Notes: generated by a model from the sequence alone, not told the origin. A stretch of DNA of 64,000 nucleotides from Pagrus major (GCF_040436345.1 NC_133215.1:36425806-36489805); one strand, 5' to 3'; positions 1-11,115 are shown, counted from the first letter of the stretch. Program-made: numbers and translations.

Positions 1-616
1 GGGGTGAAGGATGCAGTAGCAGCACCTCGAATGACGAGAAAATAGGCGCCTAGGTGCAGAGGATCAAGAAGCAGCTGACCAGCACTGCCACCATCCTCAT
101 CACAGCTCTGTAATTAGTTTACAAGTTTCAGTAGTCTGAATATAGTATGCTATATTTAATCAGTTTTACTAAGATATTTATTTCACTGTATATGCCTGGA
201 TATGCACTGCCTCTGAAAAGACTCTGACTATGCCTCTGTGCTGTTTGGGGGTGTCTGGATGCTGATGAGGCATTTCCCTCCCAGTCCCCTCTTTGCTGCA
301 GCAGAGTTCTCTTTCTCATGTTTTTTTTTTTTGTATGGTTAAACAAGTGGTGTTGCACAAGTTGTGCACACAATGGGACAACAGAACAGTGGAGAAGCAA
401 AGAAAAGGCTTACATGTGTTTAAGACAACAGAACGTTGTTAGACGGCTCTACTCGTTGGTTAAATACAAATATGCAGGTACAACGTAGAAGAGAGAAAAA
501 TAATTAATAAAAAAATAATAAATAAATGAATAATTGGTGGGGTCACAAACAAAAGAAAATTCACCAAGTGGTAACAAGTTGCTGCTACAGTTAATAAAGT
601 GTGTGTGACAGAGAGG
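1..616. other. No recognisable gene; left edge
   Basis: AT-rich sequence with only short chance reading frames and a T-run near 320-332. It flanks the 3' side of the minus-strand LTR at 617-1197. I recognise no coding or RNA feature. Confidence 0.5.
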
Positions 617-1197
617 TGTTACGCCCCATCCAGGGGTGACTGGGACGCAACATGAGTAAGCCCCATTCTCCCCAAGACCCAAGCAGCCACCAGGATGCAA
701 ACTTAAAGAAGTAGAAAAAGGATTTATTGATACAACATAAACTGAAGGTTACCTACGGACTTCAGGGTGGACCCAGGCCAACATAATAAACAAAAAGGAA
801 TCTAACTCAGGAGAACAACTGACCTGCCGGGAAACAACAAGAACTCAAGAACAAAGGCTGACCTCCCTAACTGGCCAAACACAGGAGAAAACAGATAAAC
901 CAAACTGGCAGTCCACCCCTACAAAGAAAGAGTACAAAATGGTCTGGTGTGTCTGGTTGGATGCTGAGGAGTGTGTGGACATCTGCCTCTCTGCCCCATC
1001 TCCGACGCCATCTTGGGTCTTATATAGCTGTGGCCCATTTCTGGCAACCAATCAGCTTCCAGCCTGGAAGGTGCAGCACCAATCAGCTCAGAGGAGGAGG
1101 AGTCCGGTCAGCAGGCTGCACTCACATGTGACAAGAGCAAAAAGAACACACACACACCTGCACACATTACAACAATACTACGACAACAGTGGTAACA
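617..1197 (-). repeat. LTR of a Ty3/gypsy-type retrotransposon (3' LTR)
   Basis: Read on the minus strand the segment begins TGTTAC and ends GTAACA, the inverted TG...CA ends expected of an LTR, and is 581 bp long. A TATA box (GCTATATAAG) lies at 1028-1019 and an AATAAA signal at 728-723, in the right order for U3-R-U5. It directly follows the reverse transcriptase fragment at 1198-1811 in the same orientation, so it is probably the 3' LTR of that element, with the rest of RT and RNase H deleted. I saw no target duplication because the other end of the element is missing. Confidence 0.75.
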
Positions 1198-1811
1198 CCC
1201 CTCTTCTTCCTCAACCCAAATGGCATCACCGAGTACTGGAGGAAACTGTCGGGGGTGACGAAGGCGGAGATCTCGGATGCGCGCGGTGTAAGAGGGACCT
1301 GCCAGTAACCTTTTAACAGGTCCAGCTTGGTGACAAACCTGGTAGATCCCACTCTGTCAATGCAATCCTCCATCCTGGGTAACGGAAAAGAGTAGGGTTT
1401 AGTGATGGAGTTAACTTTCTGGTAATCGATACAGAAACGGGCCGTGTTGTCGGGTTTCGGGACTAATACACAGGGGGAGCTCCAGGGACTAGTGCTGGGA
1501 ACGGCTAAACCATGTTCGACCAGGTAACTCACTTCCTGCTGCATCAGAGACCGTTTTGTTGGATTTATCCTGTATGCGTGCTGCTTAATAGGCCGGTGTC
1601 CCTCCACGTCGATGTCATGACTTAACACAGAAGTTTGACGGGGATGATCAGAAAAGAGTGACAGGTTATTTTCAATCAACTGACTGACATCTGCCCGAGC
1701 GGCAGCGGACAAATGGGACAAAAAAGACTCCAGGTCATTTAAAACCTCAGAGTTTGGCAAACGAGCGACTGGCATCGAACAACTTTTTTCCACTAACTCG
1801 TCATCAGCCAG
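1198..1811 (-). pseudogene. Ty3/gypsy reverse transcriptase, truncated
   Basis: Minus-strand open stretch whose translation has the fingers/palm start of a Ty3/gypsy RT: a short spacer, then FCIDYQKVN, KLDLLKGYWQVPL and MPFGL. The reading stops just after MPFGL, before the YxDD catalytic box, where the LTR begins. RT box YxDD, thumb and RNase H are therefore missing. It is in the same frame as the integrase C-terminus upstream, separated only by one TGA at 1814-1812. The integrase-before-RT order is characteristic of Gmr1-like elements described from fish and other deuterostomes; that assignment is inference from domain order. Confidence 0.85.
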
Positions 1812-2935
1812 TCAGTACAACAGTGGAGGAGCAGCAGCGGCAGCAGCAGCAGGATGCACAGAGATCACCGGTGCAGCAGGTGATGGACGCGGAGAGCTCT
1901 CCCTGGAAATGTAACTTTTTAACATGTTGACATGACACACACGCAACTTTTTTTTCCGATCGGGGGTTTGTACCACATAATCGGTGTTACTGAGTTTTCG
2001 CTCCACCTCATAGGGACCAGAAAACCGAGCATGCATGCTGGATCCAGGCAACGGAAGCAGCACCAAAACTTTTTCACCCGGCTGGAAAACACGGAGCACT
2101 GACTTTTTATCATAACGTTGCTTCATTTTGCCTTGGACTTGGGCCAGATTTTCATGAGCCAGCTGGCAGGCTTGGTGGAGACACTCACGAAAAGAACTGA
2201 CATAGTCAAGAACGTTATGCTCGGGATTAGGTTTTTCCGACAGCCACTTTTCTTTAAGGAGCCGGAGAGGACCTCGCACAGTATGACCAAACACTAAATC
2301 ACAAAGACTGAAACCCAAGGATACTTGAGGAGTTTCTCACACAGCGAACAGCAGGAGAGGAAGAGTTTCATCCCACTCTCTGTTGGACTCTAAACAAGCC
2401 TTCTTCAACATAGACTTTAATGTCTGATGGAACCTCTCAAGTGCGCCTTGGCTCTCTGGGTGGTAAAGACTTGATCTTACATGTTTAATTTTTAGCTCGG
2501 TCATAACCTGGAAAAACCTCTGACATAAAGTTTGAGCCTTGGTCAGTCTGAATTATTTTTGGTAAACCGAATGTTGAAAAGAATTTAGTGAGAGCTTTGA
2601 TGATGGGTTTAGCTTTCAGGGTGCGTAATGGGATGGCCTCAGGGTAGCGAGTAGCAGCACACATGATAGTTAACAGATACTGTTGACCCGATTTAGTTTT
2701 TGGCAACGGTCCCACACAATCTAACAACACATGTTCAAATGGCTCCCCAAGCACTAAGGATTTGAGGCCGAAATTCTCCTGGCACAACCACTTGGCTCAC
2801 CGTATTTACCGCAGATGAGTCGGGGCTCCAGCGTCTCATTAACACACCATCTTCAAAGAAAAAACAACAGGGTGAAGCTCATCACTAGTAACAGCGGAGG
2901 ATAGACAATGGGCCAGAGATGGATCATTTTTCTGA
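1812..2935 (-). pseudogene. Ty3/gypsy integrase remnant (core and C-terminal domain)
   Basis: Integrase catalytic core at 2787-2485 (LDCVGPLPKTKSG and QTDQGSNF, giving the first two acidic residues) continues after a 1-bp frameshift near 2495 into HPESQGALERFHQ, which carries the catalytic Glu. The C-terminal domain at 2318-1812 shows PGEKVLVLLP and FSGPYEVERKLS. One TGA near 2335 replaces an expected Arg codon, and the region near 2760-2800 has lost the HHCC zinc finger. Weak similarity extends to about 2935. It continues in frame into the RT at 1811. It is inactive through a frameshift, two stops and a deletion. Confidence 0.82.
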
Positions 2936-3508
2936 GCCGTCACCTATGGAAGAATTATCCTATCTTTATTCAAGAGCGTAGATTTTCAATTTGAGAGCAT
3001 GATTTCATTCCTTTTCAGTGACACAGCTCCTTCTCGTGCTCAGATTTATTCTCCTCATGCTCACATTTTGTGCTCGCACTGAGATGTCTGCTGCTTTCTT
3101 TCAAAATGTGTGCTTGAACTCAAAAATCACATGCTTGTGCTCACACTTCTTCTTCTTGCACACAAAAATTTTGCTCGCATTCAAATATGTCCTGTGCTCA
3201 CTCAGATCTAAAGTCTACGTGCTCAAATCTAATGTGCACACACTCAGAACAAGCACCTCCTCTCAGGTTGAGGTATCTGCTCAGACTCAAGGCTGTCCCT
3301 CCCTGCGCTTAAAATATTGTGTTTCACCAACCAATAGGGAGACAGCTAGAGTGTGGACCAATCAAATGACGGATGCCGCCTTGGGTGCGTTCCTTCGCCT
3401 TTTTTTGAGTGCCCCGTAGGGGCGGGTATATGGTCTGTTTGTAAAACTGCTTCTCTCAAAATACACCAATTTACCATATTAGTCAGCTATTTGAATCATC
3501 ACCTATAT
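2936..3508. other. Unassigned; degenerate TGCTCA-rich stretch with promoter-like end
   Basis: From about 3020 to 3290 short motifs such as GTGCTCA, TGCTCGCA and TGCTTG recur every 20-40 bp. This is followed by CCAAT-type motifs (3332, 3358), a GC box (GGGGCGGG, about 3419) and TATATGG. It could be the 5' part of a non-autonomous element or an old promoter. I see no gene in it. Confidence 0.3.
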
Positions 3509-3990
3509 GATCAGCACCCTCTCCATCACACAGTAGACAGACAGCGGAGTACCTTCTCTCACAGGCTGCTTCAGCTCCACTGTCGAAGGGACAGATACAG
3601 GAAATCTTTCCTGCCACATGCCATCACACTGTATAATAACAGCTAAAACTCTGGTCATAACATACAGTCTCTACACACTTTATATGTTTTTACACTGTTC
3701 TGCACCTCATCTGTTCACTGCACCTTATATTTTATTTTGCACTACAATTAATACTGCTTGTGTATACATCAACACTGCTCATTTATACATTTTTATACAT
3801 TTTTTTTTGTATATATACATTTTTTTATTTTTTTTTTATATTACATTTTATATTGCTATGTTAATATGTCTAGGTTGTTCTTTTTATTTCACTGTGTTGT
3901 CATTCGTCTCTGTGTGTAATGCTGCTGCTACACCTTAATTTCCCAGCTTGGGATCAATAAAGTATATCTATTCTATTCTATTCTATTCTA
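3509..3990 (+). repeat. LINE 3' end (L2-type), 5'-truncated
   Basis: The last about 45 codons of a LINE ORF2, ending RKSFLPHAITLYNNS at 3646, match in style the ending RRSFLPAAVRLYNQHCSQ of the L2-type LINE at 11897-13274. A T-rich 3' UTR follows, then GGGATCAATAAAGTAT and a tail of ATTCT repeats at 3968-3990, as is usual for L2-type elements in fish. The rest of the element is missing. Confidence 0.8.
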
Positions 3991-4121
3991 AGACGGCAGC
4001 ATATTTATGTATAATTAACCTTAAGTAATCCTAGAAAGAGTTATCGTAGTTTAGATTTTTCAAAAATTTAATATTAGCGGATATATGTTATATAGTATAA
4101 ATACTCACAACAGCACAGGAA

Positions 4122-4200
4122 TGATATGATAGTCAAGTGGTTAAGTTCACTACCAGCTATTGCATTAAACTATGGGACACCAGTTCGCATCCCGCCCGCC
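4122..4200 (+). repeat. tRNA-derived SINE head (possible)
   Basis: A box-A-like stretch (AGTCAAGTGGTTAAG, about 4130) and a box-B-like stretch (AGTTCGCATCCC, about 4182) lie about 40 bp apart, as in a tRNA or tRNA-derived SINE. The arms do not pair well enough for a functional tRNA, and the segment runs straight into a fold-back element. Confidence 0.45.
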
Positions 4201-4205
4201 ACACT

Positions 4206-4371
4206 AGCCCTTTTCACACTGCTGTTTGCATGCGGGGATCCTGCGCCAATTCTCTGCATCCGCCTCCGTGTGAAAGTTTCAGATGCAGCGAGGGGTGAAA
4301 TTTCGCTGCGCCTCTGATACGGAGGTAGTATTAGAGGCATAGTATTGGCGAACCGAACCAGTGTGAATGGA
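4206..4371. repeat. Fold-back MITE with hairpin core
   Basis: The ends are imperfect inverted repeats (TTCACACTG at 4212 against CAGTGTGAA at 4359). Inside, GCGCCAAT pairs with ATTGGCG, CCTCCGT with ACGGAGG, and CAGATGCAGCGA with TCGCTGCGCCTCTG. The whole 166 bp can therefore fold into one long imperfect hairpin, typical of a small non-autonomous DNA element. The superfamily is not identified. Confidence 0.55.
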
Positions 4372-4910
4372 TAAGCCAGCGGCGCGGAGCAAGGGTGTGT
4401 CGATCTGATGGTGTTCACTGTCTGATAACTAAACAGGTCCTTCACACAACAAAATATAGAGAAATGTCCCACAAAGCAACGTTACATGACCAAACAACAG
4501 TAACTTAGTAACTGGTCGTGTGTTTGGCGACTTAAATGAGGTAAAAAATACCGCAGTTATACGTGGAAAAGCCTCTGTCCTCCTGTCTGTCCGACGACTC
4601 TTCGTCACATTTCTGCCCAAAAAACAGCATCTGTCCCCGGCAGAAAACTTCAACTCACCAACTGTTTGTCGCGGTGTAAAAAATCACTGCGACGGTCAGC
4701 CCTCCCGACCGAGACTTCAGAGAACTTTCCCCCCAGAAAACAGCCTCCCTCCCCGCGAGTGAAAGAGTCAGACAGTCTCCTGTTTACTGATGGTGATTAT
4801 GTAACGTTTAACTCCTTATGTTGCTATTGTATGTATTCGCCCAACTGTAGCTAACGTTAGCTAGCTAGATAGCTAAAATAGCAGACTATATGCATATATC
4901 TGTGAATATA
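4372..4910. other. Unassigned, moderately CpG-rich
   Basis: It contains several CpGs and the motif GCTAACGTTAGCTAGCTA near 4850, which is common in fish repeats. Short open stretches occur on both strands but none resembles a known protein. Confidence 0.35.
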
Positions 4911-5444
4911 CACCGATCAGGCATAACATAATGACCACCTGCCTGTGAAGGTTCCCCTTGTGCAGCCAAAACAGCTCTGACCTGTCAAGACATGGACTTA
5001 TCTGAGGGTGTCCTGTGGTGTCTGGCACCCGGGCGTTTTATAGTGGATCCTCTGGGTCCTGTATGTTGGGAGGTGGGGTCTCCATGGATCAGACCTGCTC
5101 CAGCACGTCTTACAGATGCTCGATCAGATTGGGATCTGGGGAATTTGGAGGCCCGGTCAACACCTTGGGCCCTTTACTGTGTTCCTCAAGCTGTTCCTGA
5201 GCAGTGTTTGCGGTGTGTTAGGGCACATTGTCCTGCTGGGGGGCCACTGCCATCGGGTGCTGTTGTTGTGATGAGGGGGTGTACTTGGTCCACATCAACA
5301 GTGTTTGGATGGGTGGTGCGTGTCAAGTGGCATTTACATGAATGCCAGCACCCAAAGTTTCCTAGCAGAACATTGCATTATGATGAGATGATCAATGTTA
5401 TTCACGTCACCTGTCAGTGGTTTTAATGTTGTGGCTCATCGGTG
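4911..5444 (-). mobile_element. Tc1-like non-autonomous element, copy 1
   Basis: A 534-bp element flanked by TA on both sides (4909-4910 and 5445-5446), with inverted ends CACCGATCAGGCATAACATA and the complement of GTTGTGGCTCATCGGTG. On the minus strand it keeps a decayed C-terminal Tc1 transposase segment with NSPDPNLIEHL followed by TAA where Trp is expected, then DVLEQV. The N-terminal DNA-binding domain and the first part of the catalytic core are absent. The same structure, including the TAA, recurs at 54822-55362, so both copies stem from a defective source mobilised in trans. Confidence 0.85.
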
Positions 5445-5446
5445 TA

Positions 5447-5764
5447 GTTTGTATTGTATTTGTAAGCAGATGTTGTTAGATGGTATTTATATGACGTTCA
5501 TTCATATATCCTTTGAACTATACGTTTTACAAATGTGCTGATGTATCCTATTTCTGTTTGCTATAGTTATGAGAGGGACGCATCAACTTCTAGCCTTCAA
5601 AGAGTCAGTTCACAACAGAACCATGTCCTGATGTTTCCACTATTTCTGCATGGGAAACAGAATGCACCTGACAATCCCTATAAATTATCGCTTGCCACCA
5701 TCACATAAGCTTCCCATCACCCACCTAACCCCAGACTTCATTTTTTTTTGCATTCTTTTGCTGC
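5447..5764. other. No feature recognised
   Basis: Ordinary AT-rich intergenic sequence between the Tc1 derivative and the ACTGTAAA-type repeat. Confidence 0.4.
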
Positions 5765-6245
5765 ACTGGCAGCAAAGTTTCCAAATTTTCCAAATGGATA
5801 CCGTAAAATTACAGTAAATAACTGGATCACAGAACTACATACAATAACTGTAAAAATACAGAGTAGATTTTACAGTCAAAATTAATTAAAAAACAGTATA
5901 TTATAGTTGATAAATGCCCATTATACTGTAAAATAACATACATATTATGTCAAAAAACATCAGATACCCTTCAGGTTAATCTCTGTAATTTTACATCAAA
6001 ATACATTAATAGGTATATTTAAAGATAATATCTGTAAATTGAGGGTATTAAACAATCATTTTAGTAAACTGAACAAATATTGTTAAAAAATTTCATTTGA
6101 CAGAAAAACAAGGATAGTAAGTCATTACACATTAAAACAGCTAAGGCAATCTCTGTAAATGTAAGGCATTCAGCAGTTACTTTATATAATTGTTCAATAT
6201 AGTGTTTTACTTCCAAAATGTTGTTTTTATATGAAAAAAAAGAAA
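5765..6245. repeat. AT-rich repeat with ACTGTAAAATTACAG motifs
   Basis: Many short palindromic pieces of the type CTGTAAAATTACAGT, AATATCTGTAAATTGAGGG and TACTGTAAAATAAC. The same vocabulary fills the longer array at 20096-21775, so the two are copies of one dispersed family. No protein is encoded. Superfamily unknown; such motifs are common in teleost non-autonomous DNA elements. Confidence 0.5.
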
Positions 6246-6785
6246 TAGGAATATTTCAATATTTTGAACCCTGGGCCCAAATGACTGGTTTCTGCTATTA
6301 GGGATTGTGACTGAAAACATGATAGCTCCCTGCCCCGCCCATCCAGTAACACTGGAAAGCCCCCCCCTATTCTACTGCATTTCTATTCTACTAAGCAACA
6401 ATCTATGATCAATTTTTTCAAAACATGACACTCGCAGTATAATCATACTGTAATCATCAGTATGTTATCTTGAAAAACATTGTTTTAAAAAAAAGCTGTG
6501 CAGACCAAAGAAAAATTGCAAATCTGTGACTTGTTTTATTTTTGAATACCATGGAGTTCAAATAGTTACATGATATGGAATATATATTTCTGGCTGTGGA
6601 TAGATGGATCATAGTTATTAACAGATAAGCATTGCAGATTTTGCTTTTTTCACAGGCCATGTTTACAATAAGTAAACACTACACCAGTTTTATCCTTTAA
6701 AGTGATATTCATAACTTTTATGTTGTACTGTCCATACTGCAAGTCCAAAATATTGAGCAGCTTCTTCAGCAGCTGCTTCTGTGCT
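6246..6785. other. No gene recognised
   Basis: Mixed sequence with a short C-run near 6360-6368 and AT-rich stretches. The 67-codon minus-strand frame near 6457-6660 has no recognisable domain. Confidence 0.4.
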
Positions 6786-7240
6786 CTACAAGTAAGTTAC
6801 ATTGACTAGACCTCCATATACATTAATTGCAGGGCAAAACTGGAAACAGAAACATCTTTTATCTATAAGTAACATCAGCATAAGAACTACCTGCCTACCT
6901 ACAAAAAAAAAGTTACGTGTACTTGAAGTTTTTTTTAGTTTGGCCCATGTTCCACTTGACAACATGGAGAGGGCCGACTTTATGTCCTATACTACAGCCA
7001 GCCACCAGGGGGCGATTGAGATGTTTTGGCTTCACTGGAGGAGCTGTCATGCTGTCCATCATACAGTATTACTAATGTACTATTCATACTAAGTATGTCA
7101 GATTGAGTATGTAGTGTTTCAGCTGCATAGTATGTGGATTATGTATACACGAAACGCCCGCATGTATACTAAATTATCAAGAATTTTTGAGTATGCAGTG
7201 TGAGTTGACTGCACATACTCAACTCAATGCATTGCTAGCC
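6786..7240 (+). repeat. Two dispersed fish repeats (uncertain class)
   Basis: The part around 6995-7060 (AGCCACCAGGGGGCGATTGA and following) has the look of a repeat very common in teleost genomes. The part at 7060-7240 is rich in AGTATG/CATACT motifs in both orientations, as in MITEs built on that motif. I cannot give their families with certainty. Confidence 0.4.
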
Positions 7241-7419
7241 TGATACTCAGACAGAATTGCCATTTCGTTTCCCTGCATTATTCAGTCTGACCGTGCTCTC
7301 ATAGCAGCCGTTAGCATAGCAGCTAAGTGTCAAAGCAATTTCTCAAGATACAAGTTGCTATACACAACTTTTGGAGACAGATGGACCTGGTTTCGTCCAG
7401 AAGCCATCAAAAGGGATGT

Positions 7420-7638
7420 GCAGGGGTAATACAACTCTGATACGAGGTGTCCTCAGACACGATGGGCGATGGGGACAGGCGATGGGGTATATTTCATCTC
7501 TGACATCCCATTTCCTAAACCACATCTAAACAGAGCTAAATGTCTCTGGTGGATTAAGCTGTGTGGTAGACCACAGTCAACTCAAGGTAAAGAAGATAAA
7601 CAAGGATGTCTACATTGGTTATAAGGTAAGTCAACATT
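7420..7638 (+). pseudogene. THAP-like zinc-finger exon, decayed (tentative)
   Basis: One frame reads PFPKPHLNRAKCLWWIKLCG and then RPQS; after a frameshift near 7585 it continues VKKINKDVYIGYK up to a good splice donor (AAG|GTAAGT at about 7627). The pattern of FP, a Trp, a CGRP-like turn and VYI resembles the DNA-binding THAP domain of P-element-type transposases and THAP proteins. The first Cys pair is not visible and stops occur upstream. It may be a relic of a P-type transposon, or a coincidence. Confidence 0.3.
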
Positions 7639-7639
7639 G

Positions 7640-8484
7640 TGTATGTATGGTATGGATTCTTTTTTTCACCGCAGTGAAAAAGCAACGTATCCCCGTGGGA
7701 TGGCGATTAAAATTTGACATAATTACATAGGTTTTTGTAACATATACTAGCATAATCTACTTATTGCCTGTTATGTGCAATAAGAGTAATTTTGAGGCCT
7801 TTTTCTCAATGCAATGAATGTGTATTGGGAGCTGGACCACAATTGTGAAGCACAGGAGCAGCTTATGAAGACGATCAGCAATATTTGGACTTAGGTCATG
7901 GCCATTAAACTTCGTAACTATTTCTTGCAAATGAAACAAATGTAAAAATCATTTTAGAATACATTCAATTCGGGCAATACATACTGTGCGTGAGAAACTT
8001 GTCAGATCATTTCAAACTGTCTGTTCACTTGCTTTTGGATACACAGAGTTTGGTCAGTTCCCAATGTGCACTTCTTCACCGGCCACTTATTAGGTACACC
8101 TGTGCAATCTAATGGAGTCCAGTCCAACAGCTCTGCCATACATTCTACTTTATGAAGCTTTTACATTTTCAGTTTTTGTTGACATTGTCAGAAAGGTGAT
8201 AATTATACTTTATGTTTATTATTGAGGTTGTGGTGCTGGTGTACTGCTCAGCACCTCAGACAGCTCATCGTTCACATCACAGATCCACGTTAAGAGGGCC
8301 GTATGCAGGGTTTAAGAAATACCGAGGTCCAAACCTAAATTTGGTTCCACATGGTGTTTGACAAAACTAGGGATAACCCCGGATAATAAAAAAAAAAAAC
8401 CCTTAAATGTTGATTTCTGGTGAAATTTGTGGAAACATAAATTAAGACTGAATATACTACATACTGTACATTATTATTGTACTA
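7640..8484. other. Mostly unassigned; one dispersed repeat at 8083-8290
   Basis: From 8083 the sequence GGCCACTTATTAGGTACACC and the following about 200 bp look like a dispersed fish repeat often seen in intergenic DNA. The rest is AT-rich with an A-run at 8389-8399. No gene is seen. Confidence 0.4.
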
Positions 8485-9330
8485 CCGTATTTTCCGGACT
8501 ATAAGTTGCACTTTTTTTCATAGTTTGGCTGGTCCTGCGACTTATAGTCTGGTGCGACTTATATATCAAAATATATATAATTTAACATATTTTTAAATGT
8601 TAATTCATACTGACTAACATGAACCAAGGAGTAAACATTACCGTCTACAGCCGCGAGAGGGCGCTCTAGGCTTGTGACAACTATATGCTGCTCCTGTACC
8701 ACTGAAAAAATTAACTGAAACATTAACTTAAAGACAACTTAGAAAGATTGAATACAAACAAAATGCCCCCGAAAAGAAAATCCTATTCTGCAGATTACAA
8801 ACTGCGGGTAGTAAAATATGCAGCCGAAAACTGTAATCGAGCAGCAGAAAGAAAGTTTGCTGAGTCTGACGACAGCCCTGCAGAAGAGGAGACGGCGCTT
8901 CATCTTCCTCCGGAGTTGGCGGAGTTGTTCAGAAGCGACAACGAGGATGAAGAATTCAATGGATTCAGTGATGTGGAATGAGATCGAGAGCTTGGTGAAC
9001 TTGCTTACCGGTAACTTGCTTGTTGGACTCGCTGGCTTGTTATGTTAATTTAGCCTATTCAGCCTCCCAGGTATGTTCTTTATGCTATTGTATAGTTGAA
9101 TAACTGTTAATGTGTTACGTTAACATACCGGACACCTATTAAGCCTGTTGTTCTGTGTGCTATTGTGTAGTTGAATAACTTGCCTTTCCAGATTAAATGT
9201 CTGTTCTTGGTCTTGGATTTTGTGAAATAAATTTCTAAATAAACTTATATATGTTTTTTTCCTCTTCATGACGCATTTTTTGACTGATGCGACTTATACT
9301 CCGGAGCGACTTATAGTCCAGAAAATACGT
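8485..9330 (+). mobile_element. pogo-like (Tc1/mariner superfamily) element, internally deleted
   Basis: The element starts CCGTATTTTCCGGACTATAA and ends in the inverted counterpart TTATAGTCCAGAAAATACGT, flanked by TA at 8483-8484 and 9331-9332. Length is 846 bp. It encodes only the two ends of a transposase joined together (8763-8981). The DDE core is deleted, so it can move only with help from an autonomous relative. Confidence 0.8.
8763..8981 (+). CDS. Mini-protein of pogo-like element: Brinker/CENPB-type N-terminus fused to acidic tail
   Basis: A 72-residue open frame from an ATG at 8763. Residues 1-28 (MPPKRKSYSADYKLRVVKYA and following) match the start of the Brinker-type helix-turn-helix of pogo-like transposases. 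The second half (ELAELFRSDNEDEEFNGFSD) matches the acidic C-terminal tail seen in the same transposases. The several hundred residues of DDE domain between them are missing, and the join, near residue 36, stays in frame. It might bind DNA only weakly because the HTH is cut short. Whether it is expressed is unknown. Confidence 0.55.
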   Translation: MPPKRKSYSADYKLRVVKYAAENCNRAAERKFAESDDSPAEEETALHLPPELAELFRSDNEDEEFNGFSDVE

Positions 9331-9332
9331 TA

Positions 9333-11115
9333 TATAAAACCTGTTGTGAAAAACCTGCACAGGTTATCATATTCGACACACTTCTAACACAACTTTAAGC
9401 AAGTCTACAGGGAGTTTGACCTTATCAAATAGTAACAAACTCTTGAGAAGCAATACGTTTTGAATAATGTAAAGGTGACACCTGCTGAACTCACTTTTCT
9501 CTCACTCATTTACTGAGGGCAGTAGAAATGCTAAAATCTTTCCATAAAATCTTATAAACAATGAATTATCTACAGTCTGAAAATACAGAAGAGGTTACAA
9601 CAGAACATCTTAAATTAAATTATAACGATGTGAACGTCCAAATTTATGAACTATAACGTCCTATAAACAGCGGTGTCAAGCACGCGCTGCACGCTCCAGC
9701 TGTGTCTGCAGCTGATGAAAATAGTTCACTGGTGGATGCTGATTCAGTGTGTTTCAGTATTTACAAACCAAACTGACCCGACTGACAGCAGCAGATGTTG
9801 AAGCATGATGCGCAAAAATGCACAGATGATCAGCTTTTATTGCGCTGTGGCAGAGACACACAGTATGAGCACAGATCTGAAGAATAAAAGATTCAATAAC
9901 TTTGTTGTTTTTCTACTGGATGGAACAGAGGATGATGCTTTGTTTGAATGTGGGACTGACACGGAGTCTGACACGCAATATTTGCGCACAGTGACAGATC
10001 TGATGAAGAGTTTTTGGGTCTCAGTGAGCACACAGATTCTCACTGTATTAAACATGTAAAGTTACTGTGTTCTTTTCAAAAGCTTAATTGAAATTGAGTT
10101 CGGAACGGCGGGGTTTCGCAATGGAGGGGTTGTCCCCAATATTCAGAATAGCGGGGCCTTTAGAAAAAATGGGAAACCCCGCCATTATGAAGAATGGAGA
10201 TCTATTTTTGGAAAGGCGGGGTTTCGAATAGGCGGGGTGTAACCTGATGAATCACAACTTTGTTTAATGCAGGTGTTATTGAAAACAAACACATTAAATA
10301 CTTTATAAATGAGACCAAATAAATGTATTTATGCAGTTGACAAATTGTCTCATTTTTATTTCCTGTCATTAGTAAAACTATATACACATTTTAAATACTT
10401 TATAAATTAGATAAATAAGTGCATTTAGACTGCGTTAACAGGCTCTCTGGGTTTTTTCTTCCCACATGTGAGTCCAGAATTTGGATTGGGCATATGCTAT
10501 ATCTGTGTTTGTTTTTAAACGTGATACTTTGTTTAAACTCGAAATTTTGATCTGGTGACACTTTTGAAAGGATTGCGCACAGTTACCCCTCCCCCCCTCG
10601 ACTCAGTCTTCAAACAAAGTTTCGAGGCGAACTCTGCATGAACCTAGCTGCTGCAGCAAAAATGGACAGACGTGACGACCCTGTTCCCTGCTCAGATACA
10701 CACATTGCGAACATGGTGGGTAACATTAATAAACTTTCTAGCTTAATTTCATGTGGAAATGTATGTTTGGTGACTGTGAGTAGACATTGAAACACTGTTT
10801 CTACCGTGCACACTAGCTTTGTGCTGGTCAGTAGCATCCATCCAAACTAGCAAAAAACAGCGCTGCTGCTCAGGGGTATCTCCATGCAAATTATATTCGA
10901 CACATGTACTGACTAATAAATAACTACGCTTTTTGCTAATAATATATTGTAAGATTTTCTGAGTGGTCTGACTCGGTTTTCATTCCTGGTTCTACCATGC
11001 TACCATGTTAAGCGGTTTGTGAAATAATATATTGTTTCTACAAAATGTGTACATGGAGCTTTTAGCTCTGGTGTGAACAAGTCTCCAAGTTTCAAGTGTG
11101 TTTTATTGCCTACAG
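9333..11115. other. Unassigned region upstream of the C2H2 gene
   Basis: No protein match is recognised. The open frame at about 9805-10057 has no known domain. At 10640-10720 a moderately CpG-rich stretch with an ATG (10667) could be the promoter or a non-coding first exon of the C2H2 gene, because a 3' splice site (TTGCCTACAG) precedes its start codon at 11106-11115. This is inference. Confidence 0.35.
10107..10226. repeat. Short inverted repeats around GGCGGGGTTTCG
   Basis: GGCGGGGTTTCG occurs at 10107-10118 and 10215-10226, with its inverted form GAAACCCCGCC at 10173-10183 between them. The arrangement can form alternative hairpins. It is probably part of a small fold-back element. No protein is encoded. 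Confidence 0.45.

Noticed and set aside
4992..5426. Plus-strand frame of 144 codons (also at 54875-55192)
   Set aside because: Antisense of the Tc1 transposase remnant, with no domain of its own; the same frame occurs in both copies because they are one repeat family.
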